Below are positions 37,848 to 46,220 of a stretch of 64,000 nucleotides of DNA, piece by piece. A model generated the notes under the pieces. It saw nothing but the letters and a program-made list of their open reading frames with translations, did no database searches and was not told where the DNA came from. This DNA is from Amycolatopsis mongoliensis (lineage in GTDB: Bacteria; Actinomycetota; Actinomycetes; Mycobacteriales; Pseudonocardiaceae): positions 8,246,001-8,310,000 of the forward strand of contig NZ_CP127295.1 of NCBI RefSeq assembly GCF_030285665.1, read 5' to 3'. Each line of letters starts with the position of its first letter. The first letter of the stretch is position 1. A program made the position numbers and the translations under genes.

Positions 37848-39557
37848 TCAGCTCGTGCGGCGGGTTCCGTCGCCCAGCGGTTCGGTCAAGCCCGCCGCGT
37901 CGAGGCGTTCCAGCAGCGGGATCATCACCCGGCGGGTGCTGTCGAGCGCCCGCCGCGCCTCCGACACCGTGAACGGCTGGGGCAGCGAGCGCAGCTGCGT
38001 GACCGCGCGCTCCTCGACGTCCGGTCCCAGCACCACGCCCTCCGCGACCGCCGTCAGCCGGCCCAGGCGGACAGCTGCCGCCAGCTCGCGGCGGCCCAGG
38101 CCCAGCGCCCGCAGCTCGTCCGCCTCCGGGGCGCGGAACGGGTGCTCGGCGAGCCGCTTCGCCACCGTCGCCAGCGCCTTCTCGACCGACGGCGTCAGGC
38201 CGCCCGGCCGGCGCACGAGCCCGCCCGCCACGTCCAGGCCGGTGCCCGCCAGCAGCGGGCCGACCAGTTCCGGCGCGGGCAGGCCGAGCCGCTGCCGCAG
38301 TGCCTCCACCGGCACCCCGGCCGCCACCGCGTCCCAGCCGCGCACGATCGCTGCGGCCTCGGCGCGCAGCCCGGCGAACCGGGCCGGGTCGACGCGCCAG
38401 CCGCCCACCCGGTCACCCGTCTCGGGCAGCCCCAGCACCGCGAAGTCCGCGGCCCGCACGAAGCCGTTGCGACGCAGGTAGGTCCGCGCGAGATCCGCGT
38501 CGGTCAGCTCGGCGCCTCTCGCCCGCGCCGCACCACGGCGCGCCAACGGAGGCGGCCGGACGTCGAGCACGTCGAACCCGGCGGCGATCCGGTGTTCACC
38601 GGGGTCGCGCAGCAGCCCGCGGTCTCCCACCCGCAGCGGCAGCGGGGCAGCCGTCGTGAGCCGTGCCGTGTCCGTCCCCAGTGGACGGACGCGCACCGGC
38701 ACCGCCGCCGTGCCGAAGTGCAGCACGAGGTTGCGGTGGACGTCCGCGTCGCGCAGCCGGACGTCGAACTCGGCCGTCGCGTGCCATCGGCCCGGCGTGA
38801 GCAGGACGTCGCCGCGGCCGACGTCGGCGTGCGCGGTGCCGCGGAGGTTGACCGCCACCCGGGCCACCGCCGGCACCCGGTCGTGCGGCTCCCCGAGCGC
38901 CTGCAGGCCGCGGACCTTCACCCGCGCGTCCCCGAGCAGCAGCTCGTCGCCGACGGCGATCGTCCCCGCGGCGAGGGTGCCCGTGACGACCGTGCCCGCT
39001 CCCGAAACGGTGAACGCCCGGTCGATCCACAGCCGGACGTCGGCGTCCGGATCGGGCGCGGGCAGCCTGCCGGCCAGCGCGGCGATCGCCGATCGCAGCT
39101 CGTCGAACCCCGCGCCGGTGCTGCCGCTGACGGCGACGCTCGGCACCGCGCCCAGCGACGTGCGGCCGATCTCCTGCGAAGCGGCCTCGGTAGCGGCCGC
39201 CGGGTCGGCCCGGTCGGCCTTGGTGACGACCAGCAGCCCGCGCCGGACGCCGAACGCGTCGAGCGCGGCGAGGTGCTCGGCCGACTGCGGCATCCAGCCC
39301 TCGTCGGCCGCGACCACGAACAGCACCGCCGGCGCGGGCCCGGCGCCCGCCAGCATGTTCGGCACGAACCGCTCGTGGCCCGGGACGTCCACGAACGCGA
39401 TGTCCTCATCCCCGATCCGCGTCCAGGCGAACCCGAGGTCGATGGTGAGCCCGCGGCGGCGTTCCTCGGCCCACCGGTCCGGCTCCATCCCGGTCAGCCG
39501 GCGCACGAGGGTCGACTTGCCGTGGTCGACGTGCCCGGCCGTGACGATCACCCGCAT
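37848..39557 (-). CDS. selB: Selenocysteine-specific elongation factor SelB
   Basis: This 569-residue protein has an EF-Tu-like GTPase domain (1-170) with GHVDHGKST (P-loop), DVPGHERF (G3) and TKAD (G4), then beta-barrel domains, then C-terminal winged-helix repeats (about 400-569) that bind the SECIS hairpin. It delivers Sec-tRNA-Sec to the ribosome at recoded UGA. Start ATG 39557 overlaps the end of selA by 10 bp. The only evident client in the window is fdhA downstream on the same strand. Confidence 0.95.
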   Translation of the reverse strand: MRVIVTAGHVDHGKSTLVRRLTGMEPDRWAEERRRGLTIDLGFAWTRIGDEDIAFVDVPGHERFVPNMLAGAGPAPAVLFVVAADEGWMPQSAEHLAALDAFGVRRGLLVVTKADRADPAAATEAASQEIGRTSLGAVPSVAVSGSTGAGFDELRSAIAALAGRLPAPDPDADVRLWIDRAFTVSGAGTVVTGTLAAGTIAVGDELLLGDARVKVRGLQALGEPHDRVPAVARVAVNLRGTAHADVGRGDVLLTPGRWHATAEFDVRLRDADVHRNLVLHFGTAAVPVRVRPLGTDTARLTTAAPLPLRVGDRGLLRDPGEHRIAAGFDVLDVRPPPLARRGAARARGAELTDADLARTYLRRNGFVRAADFAVLGLPETGDRVGGWRVDPARFAGLRAEAAAIVRGWDAVAAGVPVEALRQRLGLPAPELVGPLLAGTGLDVAGGLVRRPGGLTPSVEKALATVAKRLAEHPFRAPEADELRALGLGRRELAAAVRLGRLTAVAEGVVLGPDVEERAVTQLRSLPQPFTVSEARRALDSTRRVMIPLLERLDAAGLTEPLGDGTRRTS

Positions 39558-40831
39558 CGGCGGACGGCTTCCAGGAGCTTCGCGTCCTCTTCCGGGCGCA
39601 CGGTCCGCAGGTCGAGCAGGCACCGGTCCCGCTCGACCCGGCCGACGACGGCGGGCTCGCCCGTCCGCAGCGCGACGGCGTACCGGGCGGGCAGGCTCAC
39701 CGCGGCGCTCGGCAGCTCGACCCCGGGTGCTCCCCCGCCGCCGACGGCCGACACGGACGAGGCCACCCGGGCGTCGACGCCGTCCAGGGCCCGGACCAGG
39801 GCCTCCGCCCGCTGCCGGAGGTCCGCGACGGACGCGTCGAGGGCCCGGCGCACGGGCGGTTCCGGCCCGCGAAGGGTCGCTTCGAGCGCGGCCAGCGTGA
39901 GCTTGTCGACGCGCAACGCCCGCGCGGCCGGGTGCCGCCGCAGCCGTTCGACGACGTCGGCGTCGCCGAACAGGACGCCGGCCTGCGGACCGCCGAGCAG
40001 CTTGTCGCCGCTGGCCGTGACGACCGTGGCACCCGCCCGCAGCGCGCTCGTGGCATCCGGTTCGTCCGGCAGGAGCGGGTGCGGCGTCAGCAGGCCGGAA
40101 CCGATGTCGGCGACCAGGGGTACCCCGAGGCCGGCCAGCTCGCCGAGCGCCGCTTCCGACGTGAAGCCGGTGACCCGGTAGTTCGACGGGTGCACCTTCA
40201 GCACGAAGCCGGTCTCCGGACCGACGGCGCGGGCGTAGTCGCCGACCGACGTCCGGTTCGTCGTGCCGACCTCGCGCAGCCGGGCGCCGGCCGACGCCAG
40301 GAGGTCCGGGATGCGGAAGCCGTCCCCGATCTCGACGAGCTCGCCCCGGCTGACGACGATCTCCCGGCCCGGGGCCAGCGCGAGCGCGCAGAGCAGCAGG
40401 GCGGCCGCGTTGTTGTTGACGACGTGCACGGCGCCGGCGTCCGGGACGGCCGCGGCCAGCGCCGCGAGGGCACCCCGCCCGCGCCGGGCCCGCTCGCCGG
40501 TCGCCAGGTCGAACTCGACGTCGGTGGCGCCACCGGCCGCCACCAGGGCGTCGAGCGCGGCCGCGGACAGCGGGGCCCGGCCGAGGTTGGTGTGCACGAC
40601 GACCCCGGTCGCGTTGACCACCGGCCGCAGCGACGCCGCGCTCGCCGGGAGCCGCGAGAGCACGACGTCGACGACGTCGGCCGCGGCGATCTCACCGGCT
40701 CGCGCGGCCTTCTGGGCGTCCTGGATCGCCGCCTTCACCAGGTCCCGGCCGAGTGTCCCGGCGAACTCGGCGATCCGAGGCTCGGCCAGGACCGCGTCGG
40801 TCCGCGGGATCGCGCGGCGCGGGTCAGGCAT
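39548..40831 (-). CDS. selA: L-seryl-tRNA(Sec) selenium transferase SelA
   Basis: This 427-residue PLP enzyme has the SelA N-terminal domain (RAIPRTDAVLAEPRIAEF), the NATGVVVHTNLGRAPLS segment, VHVVNNNAAALLL, and the cofactor lysine in SGDKLLGGPQAG. It converts Ser-tRNA-Sec to Sec-tRNA-Sec with selenophosphate. The ATG begins on the last base of the CCA end of tRNA-Sec and has no ribosome site upstream, so selA is tied directly to selC transcription. Overlaps selB by 10 bp. Confidence 0.94.
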   Translation of the reverse strand: MPDPRRAIPRTDAVLAEPRIAEFAGTLGRDLVKAAIQDAQKAARAGEIAAADVVDVVLSRLPASAASLRPVVNATGVVVHTNLGRAPLSAAALDALVAAGGATDVEFDLATGERARRGRGALAALAAAVPDAGAVHVVNNNAAALLLCALALAPGREIVVSRGELVEIGDGFRIPDLLASAGARLREVGTTNRTSVGDYARAVGPETGFVLKVHPSNYRVTGFTSEAALGELAGLGVPLVADIGSGLLTPHPLLPDEPDATSALRAGATVVTASGDKLLGGPQAGVLFGDADVVERLRRHPAARALRVDKLTLAALEATLRGPEPPVRRALDASVADLRQRAEALVRALDGVDARVASSVSAVGGGGAPGVELPSAAVSLPARYAVALRTGEPAVVGRVERDRCLLDLRTVRPEEDAKLLEAVRRCG

Positions 40832-40925
40832 GGCGGAGGCGGACGGGAATCGAACCCGCCAGCGGCAGGACCTGCCGCTCAACGGTTTTGAAGACCGTGC
40901 CGGTCACCAGGCCGGATACGCCTCC
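40831..40925 (-). tRNA. selC: tRNA-Sec (anticodon TCA)
   Basis: This 95-nt tRNA has anticodon loop CTTCAAA on a 5-bp stem (ACGGT/ACCGT), a long variable arm with an 8-bp stem (AGCGGCAG/CTGCCGCT), a 5-bp T stem around TTCGATT, and an encoded CCA. The acceptor shows seven Watson-Crick pairs; the eighth position (T/C) does not pair, unlike the 8-bp E. coli stem. All features mark tRNA-Sec. It is the first element of the selC-selA-selB unit. Confidence 0.95.
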
Positions 40926-40979
40926 CTGCACCATGGGAGCCATCCTGCCAAGTTCGCGCCCGGCGGGCACGATGAACCG

Positions 40980-41972
40980 GTGGCGCTCCGACTGACCCAA
41001 TACGCGCACGGCGGCGGCTGTGCGTGCAAGATCCCGCCCGGCGAACTCGAGGAGGCCGTCCGCGGCCTCACCGGCAGCACCCCCATCGACCCGGCCGGCG
41101 AGCTGCTCGTCGGTCTCGACACCGGCGACGACGCGGCCGCGGTCCGGATCTCCGGGTCGGTCGCACTCATCGCGACCACCGACTTCTTCACCCCGGTCGT
41201 CGACGACGCCTACGACTGGGGCCGGATCGCCGCGGCCAACGCGCTTTCCGACGTCTACGCCATGGGCGGCACGCCGGTGGTGGCGGTCAACCTGCTCGGC
41301 TGGCCGCGGGAGACGCTGCCGTTCGAGCTGGCGGGCGAGGTGCTGCGCGGCGGGCTCGACGTCTGCGGCCAGGCAGGCTGCCACCTGGCCGGCGGGCACA
41401 GCATCGACGACCCGGAGCCGAAGTACGGGCTGGCCGTCACCGGCGTCGCGGATCCTTCGCGGCTGCTGCGCAACGACGCCGGCCGCGCGGGGGTGCCGCT
41501 GACGTTGACCAAGCCGCTCGGCACCGGCGTGCTGAACTCGCGGCACAAGGCCACCGGGGAGCGGTTCGCGCAGGCGATCGACGTCATGACGACGCTGAAC
41601 GACGCCGCCGCCCGCGCCGCGCTCGCCGCCGGGGCCGTCTGCGCCACCGACGTCACCGGCTTCGGCCTGCTCGGCCACCTGCACAAGCTGGCCAGGGCCA
41701 GCGGTGTCACCGCCCGCCTCGACCCGGCGGCCGTGCCCTACCTCGACGGCGCGCGCGAGGCGCTGCTCGCCGGGTACGTCAGCGGCGGCACGCGCCGCAA
41801 CCTCGACTGGGTGCGCCCGCACGTGGACCTGTCCCGGATCTCGCCGGACGAGGCCCTGCTGCTGGCCGACGCGCAGACGTCCGGCGGCCTGCTGGTCGCC
41901 GGGGAGCTGCCCGGGCACCCGGTGATCGGGGAGCTCGTGCCGCGCGGGGACCACACGATCGTCGTGGGGTGA
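40980..41972 (+). CDS. selD: Selenide, water dikinase SelD
   Basis: This 330-residue ATP-dependent enzyme makes selenophosphate from selenide. The glycine-rich N-terminus HGGGCACKI carries the catalytic Cys and Lys (aligned with E. coli C17/K20); it uses Cys, not Sec. TTDFFTPVVDD and the GGHSIDDPEPKYGLAVTG segment are the family's nucleotide- and metal-binding regions. The GTG at 40980 is the family-like start with a weak ribosome site. It is divergent from selC with a 54-bp gap, completing the Sec machinery. Confidence 0.95.
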   Translation: MALRLTQYAHGGGCACKIPPGELEEAVRGLTGSTPIDPAGELLVGLDTGDDAAAVRISGSVALIATTDFFTPVVDDAYDWGRIAAANALSDVYAMGGTPVVAVNLLGWPRETLPFELAGEVLRGGLDVCGQAGCHLAGGHSIDDPEPKYGLAVTGVADPSRLLRNDAGRAGVPLTLTKPLGTGVLNSRHKATGERFAQAIDVMTTLNDAAARAALAAGAVCATDVTGFGLLGHLHKLARASGVTARLDPAAVPYLDGAREALLAGYVSGGTRRNLDWVRPHVDLSRISPDEALLLADAQTSGGLLVAGELPGHPVIGELVPRGDHTIVVG

Positions 41973-42006
41973 GTTTCGGGTGCGCGACCGCGGGTACGCG
42001 CCGGTC

Positions 42007-42219
42007 ATGCCTGCACCGGACCGATCCAGCCTCGAACAGCACCTGGCCGAGACCGAATACCCGTGCGGCCGCGAGGAGCTCCTGCGGCGCGCGGCCGCGG
42101 CCGGCGGCGGCGACTCCGTGCTCGGCCCCCTCGGCGGCCTGCCCGGCGGCGACCGGTACGACGACTTCGACGCCGTGTGGGAGGCGGTGTCGGCGAAGCA
42201 CGTCGGCGGGGCGCGCTAA
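42007..42219 (+). CDS. DUF2795 domain protein
   Basis: This 70-residue protein matches DUF2795: LEQHLAETEYPCGREELLRRAAAAGG, then GPLGGLPGGDRYDDFDAVWEAV. DUF2795 proteins are small actinobacterial proteins of unknown function, perhaps nucleic-acid related. A start at 41980 (GTG) would add 9 residues. It follows selD by 34 bp and could share its transcript; its stop overlaps the convergent gene. Confidence 0.75.
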   Translation: MPAPDRSSLEQHLAETEYPCGREELLRRAAAAGGGDSVLGPLGGLPGGDRYDDFDAVWEAVSAKHVGGAR

Positions 42220-42497
42220 GCGAGCCGCTCCACGGCGTCGCGCGCTTCCTTGAGGTCCGCGCCCGTGTTCTCGCGGTAGGCCTTGATCGCCTGGATCTTC
42301 TTGCCTTCGCGCAGCAAGGCGGTGACCTCGGCGAGCCCCGGCTCTTCGACGGTCACCCCGAGCTGGGCGACGATGGCGTCCAGCTTCCGTTCCATCCGCT
42401 CGAGCCGGCGGCTGAGCCTGCGTTCGGTGGCCGACGATCCCAGTCCGACGACCACGACGAGCAGGACGACCCCGAGCAGCAGCATCCCGTAGTCCAT
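42216..42497 (-). CDS. Membrane-anchored ribosomal L7/L12 C-terminal-like protein
   Basis: This 93-residue protein has an N-terminal transmembrane helix (about 4-20), a short coiled region (ERRLSRRLERMERKLDAI) and a C-terminal segment LREGKKIQAIKAYRENTGADLKEARDAVE-like that matches the L7/L12 C-terminal fold. It is not the ribosomal stalk protein itself (too short, membrane anchored). Similar small proteins are common in actinobacteria; their function is unknown. Confidence 0.8.
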   Translation of the reverse strand: MDYGMLLLGVVLLVVVVGLGSSATERRLSRRLERMERKLDAIVAQLGVTVEEPGLAEVTALLREGKKIQAIKAYRENTGADLKEARDAVERLA

Positions 42498-42551
42498 GGC
42501 GGGTCATGCTACGGCGCGAAAACTGTCGGTGCCCGCGTTTAGGCTGGCGCC

Positions 42552-43118
42552 ATGACGACATTGACCGACCGTCCGAACACCGCCTTGCTGATCGTCGACG
42601 TGCAGAACGGCGTGATGGAGGGGGCGCACGACCGTTCGACCGTCCTCGCGAACCTCGTCGCCCTGGTCGAGAAGGCGCGCTCGGGCGGGACCGAGGTGGT
42701 GTGGGTGCAGCACACGAGTTCGGAGCTCCCGCGCGGGAGTGAGGTGTGGGAGTACGTGCCGGAGCTGGTGCGCCGCGAGCCGGAACCGTTGGTGCACAAG
42801 GAGTACGGCGATTCGTTCGAGGACACCGACCTGGAGTCGGTGCTGGCGGCGCGCGGCATCGGCAAGCTGGTGGTGGCGGGAGCCCAGACGGACGCGTGCA
42901 TCAGGTCCACCCTCCACGGCGCGATCACCCGCGGCTACGACGCGACCTTGGTGGCCGACGCGCACACGACGGAGGACCTGACGGCGTACGGGGCCCCAGA
43001 GCCGGGGGCGGTCATCGCGCACACGAACCTGTACTGGCAGTACCACACGGCGCCGGGCCGGACCGCGGGGACGGTGCAGACGGCGGAGGTCGAGTTCGGG
43101 GTGACGGCACCGGCCTGA
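42552..43118 (+). CDS. Isochorismatase-family cysteine hydrolase
   Basis: This 188-residue protein has the isochorismatase fold with the catalytic Asp (LLIVDVQNGVM), Lys (VHKEYGDSF) and Cys (VVAGAQTDACIRST). Enzymes of this type hydrolyse nicotinamide, biuret-like amides, or isochorismate; the substrate cannot be deduced. It stands alone, upstream of the 30-bp repeat array. Confidence 0.9.
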   Translation: MTTLTDRPNTALLIVDVQNGVMEGAHDRSTVLANLVALVEKARSGGTEVVWVQHTSSELPRGSEVWEYVPELVRREPEPLVHKEYGDSFEDTDLESVLAARGIGKLVVAGAQTDACIRSTLHGAITRGYDATLVADAHTTEDLTAYGAPEPGAVIAHTNLYWQYHTAPGRTAGTVQTAEVEFGVTAPA

Positions 43119-43200
43119 GCCGCTCCGGGATCGTCGGGTCCGGTGACTTGCGCGCGGGCGGGCTGGGCTCGGGCCGGGGCCGATGTGGGGTTGGTGGGTC

Positions 43201-43350
43201 CCACGCACCCAACGCGGCGTTGGGGCGCGCCCGCGCACCCAACGCGGCATTCGCTGCGCCCCACGCACCCAACGCGGCATTCGCTGCGCCCCACGCACCC
43301 AACGCGGCATTCGCTGCGCCCCACGCACCCAACGTGGCGTTCGGTGCGTT
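43201..43350. repeat. Five tandem 30-bp repeats
   Basis: Units begin at 43201, 43231, 43261, 43291 and 43321. Units 3 and 4 are identical; the outer ones diverge. Each carries ACGCACCCAACG or a close variant. The last unit folds into a 12-bp stem (43323-43334 with 43338-43349, one mismatch), and the first folds similarly, so the array looks like an amplified terminator hairpin. It occupies the gap between the convergent isochorismatase and blaB genes; the rest of the 325-bp gap (43119-43443) holds no gene I can support. Confidence 0.85.
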
Positions 43351-43443
43351 CCAGCCGAACCGGCCTACTGCGCGGTGATCGTCAGCAGCCCGCTCGACAC
43401 CGCCGGAGCCCCGGGCCACGCCGCCGCGGGGCCCAAGCCCAGC

Positions 43444-44346
43444 TCATTCCCCGCGCAGATGATCGCGCAGGGCCCGGGCCACGCGGGCCATCAGCACGTC
43501 CGCCTCGGGCTGGAGGACCGCCGGGACCCGCGACTCCGTCAGCGCCACCACCCCGAACACCCGCCCGTCCGCGTGCTCGACCACCCCGGCCTCGTGCCGC
43601 AGGTTCAGCAGCGTCCCCGTCTTCGACGACCACCGGGCCGCGTCCGAGGCGAAGTCCGGGGTCAGCCGGTGGCGGATCACGTTGTGCGCCATCAGCTCCC
43701 GCACGCCCGCCGCCACCGACGGGTCGATCTTCGACGGCGTCCACAGCGCCTGCAGCAGCTCGAGCACGCCCCGCGCCGACGCCGCGTTCGCGCGCGTGAC
43801 GTCCAGCTGGGCCAGCCGGTGCCCTTGCCCGGCCGTGCCCGCGCCGATCGCCAGCGCGTGCGCCAGGTCCACCTCGCCGGCGTCGAACCGCTCGGCCGGG
43901 GTGTCGACCAGGTCCGCCATCAGGTGGCGCACGGCGATGCCGCGCAGACCCCAACCCTCAAGCGTGCGCAAGACCGAGTCGGCCGGGGTGAGCCCGAACA
44001 GGACGTCGGCCGCCACGCCGTCGCTCAGCGCCGTGCTCAGGTACAGCAGGTCGTCGACGGCGATGCGGGCCGGGTGGCGGAATCGCGTCAGCCCGATCGG
44101 GCCGGGCGTGGTGACCCCGCCGGGCTCGACCTCCAGCTGCGTCGCGCCGTCCAGTTCGCCGCGGCGGATGCGCTCCAGGGTCGCCGCCGCCAGGGGGACC
44201 TTGACCAGCGACGCGATCGGGTACACGCGGTCCGGGTCGATCCCCAGCTCGTGCCCGGACCGCAGGTCGCGGACCAGGAACGACCCGCGCAGCCCGCCTT
44301 CGTCCAGCTCCGCCCGCAGCCGCCGGACCAGCCCTTCCGCGCTCAT
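43444..44346 (-). CDS. blaB: BlaB-like penicillin-recognising serine hydrolase
   Basis: This 300-residue protein has class A beta-lactamase/PBP motifs: S46-LVK49 (IASLVKVPL), SDG in place of SDN ([11 protein letters not shown]) and KTG ([10 protein letters not shown]). No signal peptide is seen, so it is probably cytoplasmic. The SxxK-SDG-KTG combination and the position behind a LysR gene match BlaB of the Streptomyces cacaoi blaA-blaB system, a positive regulator of beta-lactamase. Its ATG overlaps the LysR stop (ATGA). Confidence 0.75.
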   Translation of the reverse strand: MSAEGLVRRLRAELDEGGLRGSFLVRDLRSGHELGIDPDRVYPIASLVKVPLAAATLERIRRGELDGATQLEVEPGGVTTPGPIGLTRFRHPARIAVDDLLYLSTALSDGVAADVLFGLTPADSVLRTLEGWGLRGIAVRHLMADLVDTPAERFDAGEVDLAHALAIGAGTAGQGHRLAQLDVTRANAASARGVLELLQALWTPSKIDPSVAAGVRELMAHNVIRHRLTPDFASDAARWSSKTGTLLNLRHEAGVVEHADGRVFGVVALTESRVPAVLQPEADVLMARVARALRDHLRGE

Positions 44347-45209
44347 GCCCCGGCTCCCAAGCACCGTGCGACCGCGGAAGACAGTCCACGCAGCCGGTCG
44401 GCGTCTTCGCCCAGTGCCGCGGCGACGTCGAAGCCGCGCGCCAGCGCGACCTCCCCGACCGGCCGCCAGTGCAGCCCCAGCTCATCGGCCTGCGCCGCCG
44501 AGCACAGCAGCAGGTCCGCCGAGCCGAAGACCGCCGCGGCCGCCGCGGTCAGCGAGCCCGCCACGGCGACCTGGGCGGGCGGCAGGCCCACGGCGTCCCG
44601 CACCCGAAGCAACCGGTCACGGACGTGCGGGACGTCGTCCTCCGGCTGGATCCAGACGTGGCGCCGGGAACCGCCGGACCGCCCGGTGCGCAGGGTCTCC
44701 AGGTGCACGACCCGCGCCTGCGGCGCGACCACTCCGGCCAGCCCCAGCGGCACGGACCACACGCCCTCGTCGGCCGGGACCGCGACGAGCGCCGCCCGCA
44801 CCTCCTGCGTGCGGGCGAGCTCGGCCCGCTCCCCCGGCGGCGCGACGCGGAACTCCAGGTGGACCTCCAGCGCGCGGGCCTCGGCGGCCAGTTCGGCCAG
44901 CTCGCGCACGCGGCAGGTGTCCGGAACGGCCACGCGCATCGGCCGCAGCCGCGCGCGCTGTGCGTCGTGTTCCAGCGCGTCGGCCAGCTGCACGAGCCGC
45001 CGGGCCGAGGGCAGCACGTCGCGCCCGAACGGCGTGAGCCGCGCCCGGCGGGTGGAGCGGTCGAAGAGCCGTTCGCCGAAGTGCCGTTCCAGCGCGGCGA
45101 TGCGCCGGCTCGCGACCGGTTGCGGGATGTGCGCGACGGCGGCGCCCGCCGTGAAGCTCCCCGCCTCGCTCACGCTCACGAACGCCCTGCAGCCGCCGAC
45201 CAGGTCCAC
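44343..45209 (-). CDS. blaA: LysR-family regulator, BlaA/AmpR-like
   Basis: This 288-residue protein has an N-terminal winged helix (about 1-60; [32 protein letters not shown]) and a periplasmic-binding-like effector domain. It is divergent from the class A beta-lactamase and co-transcribed with the BlaB-like gene, the arrangement of S. cacaoi blaA-blaB/blaL. It most likely activates the beta-lactamase in response to beta-lactams or wall fragments. A dyad at 45223-45243 lies between the two genes. Confidence 0.8.
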   Translation of the reverse strand: MDLVGGCRAFVSVSEAGSFTAGAAVAHIPQPVASRRIAALERHFGERLFDRSTRRARLTPFGRDVLPSARRLVQLADALEHDAQRARLRPMRVAVPDTCRVRELAELAAEARALEVHLEFRVAPPGERAELARTQEVRAALVAVPADEGVWSVPLGLAGVVAPQARVVHLETLRTGRSGGSRRHVWIQPEDDVPHVRDRLLRVRDAVGLPPAQVAVAGSLTAAAAAVFGSADLLLCSAAQADELGLHWRPVGEVALARGFDVAAALGEDADRLRGLSSAVARCLGAGA

Positions 45210-45222
45210 GCCCTCACTCTAT

Positions 45223-45243
45223 GCGGTTTCGGCATCGAACCGC
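45223..45243. promoter_or_regulatory. Candidate LysR operator between blaA and bla
   Basis: GCGGTT (45223-45228) and AACCGC (45238-45243) form an inverted repeat with 9-bp spacer, 13 bp upstream of blaA and 74 bp upstream of the bla start. Location and span suit a LysR-type site controlling both divergent genes. Confidence 0.45.
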
Positions 45244-45317
45244 GCACTTCCGTCTTGGACAGCATGAGCGAGCCCGACGACACTGCGGATGTCGATCAAG
45301 ACCGGAAAGGATGTCCT

Positions 45318-46220
45318 GTGCCGTTCCCCCACGTCCGGTGGGCCGCGCTCACCGCGCTGGCCCTCGTGTCGCTCACCGCCTGCACCGCCGAAGCTCCCGC
45401 TGTGGCCCCGCCGGCGCCGACGCCGTCGGCCGGCGCGCCCGCCCCGCAAGCGGACTTCGCGCCGCTGGAGCGCGAGTTCGACGCCCGCCTCGGCGTGTAC
45501 GCCGTGGACACCGGCTCCGGCCGCGAACTCGCCCACCGCGCCGACGAGCGCTTCGGCTACGCCTCGACGCACAAGGCGTTCTCGTCCGCCGCCGTGCTCC
45601 AGCGCACCAGCCTCGACGGGCTGGCGAAGGTGCTCAAGTACACCCGCGCCGACCTGCAACCCCACTCGCCGGTCACCGAAAAGCACGTCGGCACCGGCAT
45701 TTCCCTGCGCGACGCGATCGACGCGGCGCTGCGCTACAGCGACAACACCGCCGCGAACCTGCTGTTCGAGGAGCTCGGCGGACCGCCGGGGCTCGGCGCC
45801 GCGCTGCGCGGGATCGGCGACACGACCACGCACGTCGACCGGACCGAACCGGGCCTCAACGACCTCGCGCCCGGCGACCTCCGCGACACCAGCACCCCGC
45901 GGGCGATGGCCGGGAGCCTGCGCGCCTTCACCCTCGGCACCGCGCTGCCGCCGGAGAAGCGGCAGTTCCTGACGGACACGATGCGCGCCAACACCACCGG
46001 CGCGACGGTCATCCGGGCGGGCACGCCCGCGGGCTGGGCCGTCGCCGACAAGACCGGCACCGGAGACTACGCGACGCGCAACGACATCGCCGTCGCCTGG
46101 CCGCCCGGGCGCGCGCCGATCGTCGTGGTGGTCATGTCCGACAAGAAGGCGAAGGACGCGGACGCCGACGACCGGCTGATCGCGCAGGCGGCGAAGCTCG
46201 TCTTCAGCGCTCTTCGGTGA
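45318..46220 (+). CDS. bla: Class A beta-lactamase (lipoprotein)
   Basis: This 300-residue protein has a lipoprotein signal (lipobox LTAC, Cys22). Catalytic motifs are S83-THK86, SDN ([10 protein letters not shown]), the omega-loop Glu with E-x3-N (TEPGLNDL) and KTG (DKTGTGDY). All class A residues are intact, so an active penicillinase is expected, tethered outside the membrane. The GTG at 45318 yields the proper signal; the frame is open to an ATG at 45264. It overlaps rimO's end by 17 bp and is divergent from blaA. Confidence 0.93.
   Translation: MPFPHVRWAALTALALVSLTACTAEAPAVAPPAPTPSAGAPAPQADFAPLEREFDARLGVYAVDTGSGRELAHRADERFGYASTHKAFSSAAVLQRTSLDGLAKVLKYTRADLQPHSPVTEKHVGTGISLRDAIDAALRYSDNTAANLLFEELGGPPGLGAALRGIGDTTTHVDRTEPGLNDLAPGDLRDTSTPRAMAGSLRAFTLGTALPPEKRQFLTDTMRANTTGATVIRAGTPAGWAVADKTGTGDYATRNDIAVAWPPGRAPIVVVVMSDKKAKDADADDRLIAQAAKLVFSALR

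Noticed and set aside
34554..40181. A 1875-codon open frame on the + strand
   Set aside because: It lies antisense to fdhA, selB and selA, all of which show clear family motifs. Stop-free antisense frames are common at this GC content, and its translation is low-complexity Arg/Val-rich.
43201..43350. CRISPR array
   Set aside because: Units are contiguous with no spacers, only 30 bp each, and no cas genes are present.
42935..43419. Repeat proteins encoded by the 30-bp array in several frames
   Set aside because: 30 is a multiple of 3 and the unit lacks stops, so several frames stay open by chance; no ribosome site or family match, and the segment lies between convergent genes.
43367..43443. 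Possible C-terminal remnant of another gene (frame ending SSGLLTITAQ)
   Set aside because: Only about 20 codons look plausible, and upstream they run into blaB coding sequence in another frame; too little to call.
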